Shown here: one piece after another, positions 51,319 through 55,666 of the stretch
Position numbering within the stretch: position 1 is the stretch's first letter
Layout: each line of letters begins with the position of its first letter
From: Pirellula sp.
GTDB taxonomy: Bacteria > Planctomycetota > Planctomycetia > Pirellulales > Lacipirellulaceae
Direction of reading: 5' to 3'
NCBI GenBank assembly: GCA_013822725.1
Contig: PNKX01000028.1
Span: 1-55,666, forward strand
Length of the DNA: 55,666 bases
Position numbers and translations under genes: made by a program
The notes under the pieces: generated by a model
Seen by the model: only the letters and a program-made list of their open reading frames with translations
Database searches by the model: none
Told to the model about the DNA's origin: nothing

Positions 51319-52735
51319 GATTCTGGTGGTGGACGACGAGCCGTCGATCTGCTGGGGCTTGTCCCGGCTGGCCGAAGGGCTGGGTCACCAAGTGGAAGTC
51401 GCATCCTCGGCAGAGCAGGGATTGGCTCTCGCCGCCGATTTTCGGCCGGAGTTGGTCGTCCTCGACGTGCGACTGCCTGGAGTGGACGGCCTGACGGCGA
51501 TGAAGCTCTTTCGGCGTTTGAACGAGCAAACGCCAATCATCGTCATTACGGCCTTCGGCGATCTGAAGACGGCAGTGACGGCCGTCGAGCAAGGGGCGTT
51601 CGAATACATTCTCAAGCCTTTCGATCTCCATGAGATCCGCACGGCGATCGAGCGAGCGCTGCGAAGGACGCCCCCCGCGGCAGCAGCGGCCGCCATCGCC
51701 GCCTCCTCGGCTGGCGTCGAAGGGATGCTCGGCTGCAGCCCGGCGATGCAAGTCGCGTTCAAACGCATCGCCCTGGCGGCGGCGTCGGAAGCGGCCGTGC
51801 TACTGAGAGGCGAAAGCGGCGTCGGCAAAGAACTCGCCGCGTTGGCCATGCATCGCCATAGCCCTCGTGCGTCGGGTCCATTCGTGGCGGTGAACATGGC
51901 CGCCCTGAGTCCTAATCTGGCGGAGGCGGAACTGTTCGGCCACGTCGCAGGAGCGTTTACGGGAGCAACGCAGACGCGCCGAGGCTTGCTCGCCCAAGCC
52001 AACGGCGGAACGCTCTTCATCGACGAAGTGGCTGAGATTCCGCTGGCAATCCAGGTAAAGTTGCTGCGCGCGCTTGATCAAGCTGAGGTGCTGCCGGTCG
52101 GGGCCGATAAGCCGGACAGGACCGAGTTCCGCGTCGTTTCCGCCACGCACCAAGATCTGCACCAATTAGTTGACGGAGGACTATTTCGTCACGATCTGTT
52201 TTATCGGCTCTGCACGTTCGAGATTACGCTGCCGCCGCTGCGAGATCGTCCGCAGGATATCCCCCTGTTGGCAAACTTCTTCGCCGGCCAATTCGGCGAC
52301 GGTCGCGCGGTGCTGGCTCAAGAAACGATTGACGAGTTGCTGAGCCGACCATGGTTCGGCAACGTGCGCGAATTGCGCAAGGCGGTCGAGCACGCCCTCG
52401 TACTCGCCCGCAGCGGCACGGTCTTGCCAAGCCACCTTCCCCTGCCGCTGCCGGCATTCCAGCTCGCCGGCAACGCCTCAACGGCCGAGGGGCGCCTGAA
52501 AGACGCCGTCACCGAGTTGGCCCAGACCCTTCTGAAGGATCCCGAGCTCAACGGCGACGTCTACGATCGCTTCTTGCAAGCGGTGGAGAAGCCATTGCTC
52601 ACCACCGCGCTGAACCAAGCCGGTAATCAATGCGCGCCAGCCGCCCGGGTGCTAGGCTTGCACCGCACGACGCTCAAGAGAAAACTGGACCAGCACGGAA
52701 TCGCAGAAGGCAGCAGCGAACGCAACGAACATTGA
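51311..52735 (+). CDS. NtrC-family sigma-54-dependent response regulator
   Basis: A 474-residue activator: receiver domain (VVDDE pocket, phospho-acceptor Asp in VVLDVRLPG, Thr in VITAFGD, Lys in LKPFDLHEI), a linker, and an AAA+ domain with Walker A GESGVGKE, the sigma-54 contact loop GAFTGAT, Walker B GGTLFIDEV and arginine finger region LFYRLCTFEI. It ends with a Fis-type helix-turn-helix (AARVLGLHRTTLKRKL). All elements are intact, so it should open sigma-54 promoters when phosphorylated. The start is GTG, overlapping the kinase stop. Likely target is the divergent DUF1559 gene. Confidence 0.93.
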   Translation: MSKILVVDDEPSICWGLSRLAEGLGHQVEVASSAEQGLALAADFRPELVVLDVRLPGVDGLTAMKLFRRLNEQTPIIVITAFGDLKTAVTAVEQGAFEYILKPFDLHEIRTAIERALRRTPPAAAAAAIAASSAGVEGMLGCSPAMQVAFKRIALAAASEAAVLLRGESGVGKELAALAMHRHSPRASGPFVAVNMAALSPNLAEAELFGHVAGAFTGATQTRRGLLAQANGGTLFIDEVAEIPLAIQVKLLRALDQAEVLPVGADKPDRTEFRVVSATHQDLHQLVDGGLFRHDLFYRLCTFEITLPPLRDRPQDIPLLANFFAGQFGDGRAVLAQETIDELLSRPWFGNVRELRKAVEHALVLARSGTVLPSHLPLPLPAFQLAGNASTAEGRLKDAVTELAQTLLKDPELNGDVYDRFLQAVEKPLLTTALNQAGNQCAPAARVLGLHRTTLKRKLDQHGIAEGSSERNEH

Positions 52736-52809
52736 GGATTCCGCCGCCATACCGCCAATTCGTAACATCCTCGCCATTGGCGTGTTTTTTGAGAGTGCAG
52801 GCGCCCATC

Positions 52810-52838
52810 TGGCCATCGACGCCCTGAATCGATAAAAT
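52810..52838 (+). promoter_or_regulatory. Candidate promoter of tRNA-Val
   Basis: TGGCCA (52810-52815) and TAAAAT (52833-52838) with a 17-base spacer, ending 20 bases before the tRNA. Moderate match to consensus only. Confidence 0.4.
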
Positions 52839-52857
52839 GGCCGACTTGCCGATCTCA

Positions 52858-52931
52858 GGGCGGCTAGCTCAGTTGGTTAGAGCGCTACGTTCACACCGTA
52901 GAGGTCACAAGTTCGAGTCTTGTGCCGCCCA
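52858..52931 (+). tRNA. tRNA-Val (anticodon CAC)
   Basis: A full cloverleaf: acceptor GGGCGGC/GCCGCCC, D-arm GCTC-AGTTGGTTA-GAGC, anticodon arm CTACG-TTCACAC-CGTAG (anticodon CAC, reading GUG codons), T-arm ACAAG-TTCGAGT-CTTGT and discriminator A. No CCA is encoded. The 3' half is a typical attachment site for the adjacent integrase. Confidence 0.95.
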
Positions 52932-53052
52932 CTTTCTCGTAAACTCTGCCGAACCAACGTCTTAGGATACCTGTCGACGGTCGACAGTGCGGCTTCTGAA
53001 TCGCTGCGAATCGGGTAGTACTACCCGATCATTGGGCGATAGGAGCATTCGC

Positions 53053-54306
53053 ATGTCCGTCCGTATCCCCAAGTACCGCCTTCATAAGGCGACTGGTCAG
53101 ACCCTAGTCGAGATTCGCGGTCACCGCACTTACCTCGGCAAGCACGACAGCCCCACTAGCCACGAGCGCTACCGGCAAATCATCGCCGAGTTTTTGTCCG
53201 CGAAGTCCACACCGGTTTCAGGGCCTTCAGCCAGCGCTGTGCCGTTACGGGTAGAAGAGCTTATCCTTCTCTACTTTCAGTACGCGAAGGGCTATTACGT
53301 GAAGGACGGGCAGCCCACGAACGAAGTCGTCGCGATCAGAGCAGCCCTCCGCCGACTTCGCACGATGTTTGGATCGAGTCCAACCAGTGAGTTCGGCCCC
53401 AAGGCATTTAGGCTCGTTAGGGAATCACTCATTCAAGAGGGGTTGAGTCGCAAATACGTGAATGACTCGATGGGTCGCATCACCCGCATGTTTCGCTGGG
53501 CTGTTGTCGAAGAGCTAATTCCGTCATCCGTGTTTCACGCGGTCTCCAGTGTTCCCGGATTGCGTAAGGGGCGGAGCAACGCGAAGGAAACAGCGCCGAT
53601 CGGCCCGGTAGGAGATGAGATCATCGACGCGACCCTCCCGCACCTGCCGGATATTGTTGCGGATATGGTCCGAGTGCAGCGACTCACAGGAATGCGCCCT
53701 GCAGAAGTATGCATTCTTAGGCCATGCGACATTAATCGAGACGGCGAGATTTGGACGTATCGCCCATAGCATCACAAGACGGAGCACGCCGGAAAGGATC
53801 GAGTGGTGACGCTTGGTCCCAAAGCTCAGGAAGTCTTGCTCCGATACCTGGCGCGACCGGCGGATATGAATTGCTTTCGTCCTTGCGACTCGGAGAAGAG
53901 GCGACGAGCTGCCCGGCGTGCGGCTCGCCAAACGCCGCTTTCCCGCGGCAACCACCCGAAGGAGCCTCATCGAGCGCCAAAACGCCGCCCAGGGGAGAAG
54001 TACACAACAGCAAGCTACCGGCGTGCAATCCATCGGGCCTGTGACAAAGCCTTTATTCATCCGGAACTGTCACGCAAGCGGCGATTAAACTTGAATCCGG
54101 AGGAACTAGCCGACCTCGACGCGTGGCAACATCACCACCGTTGGGCGCCTAATCAACTGCGTCATACGACGGCGACTGAAATCCGTCGACTTTTCGGACT
54201 GGAGGCCGCCCAAGTATCACTTGGACATTCGGCGGCCAACGTCACGCAGGTTTATGCTGAGAGAGATGCACGGCTCGCCGCAGTTGTCGCGGCCGCGATT
54301 GGATAG
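53053..54306 (+). pseudogene. Tyrosine recombinase (phage-type integrase) broken by one in-frame amber codon
   Basis: A 417-codon frame encoding a tyrosine recombinase: N-terminal SAM-like domain (AKGYYVKDGQPTNEVVAIRAALRRL, split), the catalytic Arg in RLTGMRPAEVC, Lys-region HHKTEHAGKDR, QLRHTTATEIRR, VSLGHS and the nucleophile Tyr in VYAERD. A single TAG at 53767-53769, between YRP and HHKTEH, interrupts it; the frame is otherwise unbroken on both sides. Either a nonsense mutation has inactivated it, the codon is read through, or it is a sequencing error. AGGAG lies seven bases before ATG 53053. It would catalyse insertion at tRNA-Val. Confidence 0.85.
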
Positions 54307-54334
54307 CTGGCAGTTGACACTTAGAGAAAAACAC

Positions 54335-55252
54335 ATGCCACACAACATTGGCGTAAAAGCTAGATGGATGAAACTGAGCGAGGCCCTCGACGCAAGCTGG
54401 AGCTCTCTTTACGACATCGGTGGCGCCTTAGGGAAACTGCTGGAGATGGGATTTCGCGCATCTTATTTCGCTGAGTCAAGAACACTAGAGGAGCAACAAG
54501 AGCTACGGGCGTCCGCCCTGCGCGAAAGAAATGAGGAGGATGCGTACAACTTCAATTCTATCCAAACGATGTTGAAGGCATTGAAAAGCCTTCTAAATAG
54601 CGCGCAGGACACGTTTTCACGTGCAGAACGGGAGCTGGGAGAAGAAGTTTCCGCGATCCCACCTGAAGTACTCGCTTTACTAGACGCTCTACACGGTCGC
54701 CCGTGGCGCCCGCACTTTCGACGCTTCTACTTGGATTCATTGCGGGAACTGCCAGCGCTGGTGCGCAGTTTCGACATGGCATTCTATGAGGATGATTGCA
54801 TACCAGTCTCGTATAGGAGGACTACGATCCCAACCACCTTACAAGATCTTATGATAAAGGCAGAGTTGCATCCGCCGTTCGAGCATTGGCACCGCCTAAT
54901 ACGACGAGCCCAGATTTATGCGGCGGATCTCCATGCGATTCGAGATGAAATCGGAGGCGAACTACCCGACGGTCCATATCTTGGTTTTCGATGGAGACAC
55001 AATGGCAAAGTAATCGACTGTAAAATGGTGACGCGCGCGTGGAATCTCGCCGATTTCTTGTGGCGCAAGCACGGACAAGCTGCTTCATATGCTGATTGCG
55101 CAGAACCGGTTTTTGGAGAGCGCGAAATGTATGTTGACGATGACAAAATTGGCTACCCGCGGAAATTCGCGAACAAATACTTTGAGGCTGAGGGTATTCC
55201 GCTGATCATACGAACCAAAACAGGACATGCTCTACTCGAATCCTTTAATTGA
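54335..55252 (+). CDS. Element-borne protein of unknown function
   Basis: A 305-residue soluble protein, helix-rich in its first half (MKLSEALDASWSSLYDIGGALGKLLEMG, split) with a C-terminal part that could be a winged-helix or small alpha/beta domain (LADFLWRKHGQAASYADCAEPVFG; GYPRKFANKYFEAEGIPLII). I do not recognise the family. It follows the integrase by 28 bases on the same strand; third-position GC is visibly lower than in the chromosomal genes, fitting recent acquisition. A cargo (for instance defence or regulatory) role is possible but unproven. Start chosen at ATG 54335, as longer frames overlap the integrase. Confidence 0.6.
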   Translation: MPHNIGVKARWMKLSEALDASWSSLYDIGGALGKLLEMGFRASYFAESRTLEEQQELRASALRERNEEDAYNFNSIQTMLKALKSLLNSAQDTFSRAERELGEEVSAIPPEVLALLDALHGRPWRPHFRRFYLDSLRELPALVRSFDMAFYEDDCIPVSYRRTTIPTTLQDLMIKAELHPPFEHWHRLIRRAQIYAADLHAIRDEIGGELPDGPYLGFRWRHNGKVIDCKMVTRAWNLADFLWRKHGQAASYADCAEPVFGEREMYVDDDKIGYPRKFANKYFEAEGIPLIIRTKTGHALLESFN

Positions 55253-55666
55253 GCCGCAGGGAAGGAAGACCAAGCTCACGCAACACAAGACCTATTGCCT
55301 CAGTAGCAAAAGGCGAGCGACAGCCTAGGCGCGTAGGCGTCTTACTCAGTGCGAAACTGTAGTCTCTCTACCGAAGACGGTCGGGGCGTCGTAGATCGCT
55401 TCGCGGCCCCAAAGGAACAGGTCGTTCCGGGCGACGGAGGCTGAAGCGAAGAGTTCATACTTGTCAGTTCTCGCAGGCGCGTTAGTTTAATGAATCGTCG
55501 GATGTGTGCGACGCGGTCAGACTATAGGGCGGCGAAGGGCTACGCTCGGCTGTATGACGAGAGTTGTGAGGACTGACCTATTTCAGTTGTGGTGTGCGTA
55601 AGCTAACAAGCCATCTGTGCCTTTCACGGCGGCGAGGTAGGTGACCTGCACTCACTATCATTAGTC
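55253..55666. other. 414-bp end region without recognised gene
   Basis: No open frame with a plausible start or family signature, no tRNA, no terminator with a T run, and no copy of the tRNA-Val 3' end. Probably interior of the integrated element. Confidence 0.5.

Larger units (their letters stand above)
52858..55666 (+). mobile_element. Left end of an element integrated at tRNA-Val
   Basis: A tyrosine recombinase gene begins 122 bases after tRNA-Val, followed by a gene of unknown function with less GC-rich, AT-richer wobble use than the rest of the window. This is the classic layout of a genomic island or prophage inserted at a tRNA 3' end. The right boundary and its direct repeat of the tRNA end are not inside the window. 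Confidence 0.55.

Noticed and set aside
54221..54334. Longer N-terminus for the element-borne gene
   Set aside because: It overlaps the integrase end in another frame and encodes arginine-rich shadow sequence.

Overview
The window is GC-rich DNA that looks like a chromosomal segment of a planctomycete, most likely a pirellula-type (Pirellulales) organism. This rests on gene content, not on a database search. There are three proteins with a pseudopilin-like N-terminus followed by a DUF1559-type body. Seven exported proteins end in a PEP-CTERM tail (VPEP, hydrophobic helix, RRR), several with dockerin-type calcium repeats. There are also FixJ/FixL-like and NtrC-like regulators, a BlaI/BlaR1-like pair with an unusually long receptor, and long spacers filled with palindromic repeats.

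Layout. 1-667: repeat-rich spacer. 668-2164: an SDR oxidoreductase, then a probably leaderless ArsR-type repressor/membrane-protein pair. 2165-6490: a small helical protein, an FGE-like PEP-CTERM protein, a CPBP protease and a secreted esterase, separated by four copies of a hairpin repeat. 6572-9930: six small or membrane-anchored proteins of unknown function on one strand, one of only 47 residues. 10049-23725: the surface-protein region, with five PEP-CTERM proteins, two DUF1559 proteins, a small lipoprotein-like protein, a YdcF-like protein and a beta-lactamase-fold/DUF302 fusion that has lost its catalytic motifs. 24004-25839: an ABC ATPase, a thioesterase and an isolated S18. 26008-29726: two FixJ-type regulators and a PAS kinase. 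29959-33377: a three-gene unit of a chorismate-lyase-like protein, a halogenase-like flavoprotein and a glycosyltransferase. 33858-37826: the BlaI/BlaR1-like operon with a readable promoter and two operator dyads. 38383-44384: a membrane protein, gltX and a secretin-N-domain protein. 44385-46248: more repeats, plus an orphan structured transcription unit on the minus strand. 46249-52735: rtcB, another PEP-CTERM protein, and a DUF1559 gene divergent from a histidine kinase/sigma-54 activator pair. 52858-55666: tRNA-Val(CAC), an integrase gene broken by one amber codon, and an unknown cargo gene, i.e. the left end of an integrated element.

How the parts connect. The strongest regulatory readings are (i) BlaI-type control at 37875-37931, where one dyad fills the -35/-10 spacer and a second lies just downstream, and (ii) a good -24/-12 (sigma-54) element upstream of the DUF1559 gene at 49679, next to a kinase/sigma-54-activator pair, an arrangement reminiscent of PilS/PilR control of pilin. 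Weaker sigma-54-like elements lie between the divergent PEP-CTERM genes at 20062 and 20467. At least six families of dispersed palindromic repeats occur. One sits in frame inside the BlaR1-like peptidase domain, just before its HExxH motif. No exosortase, CRISPR array or rRNA was seen.
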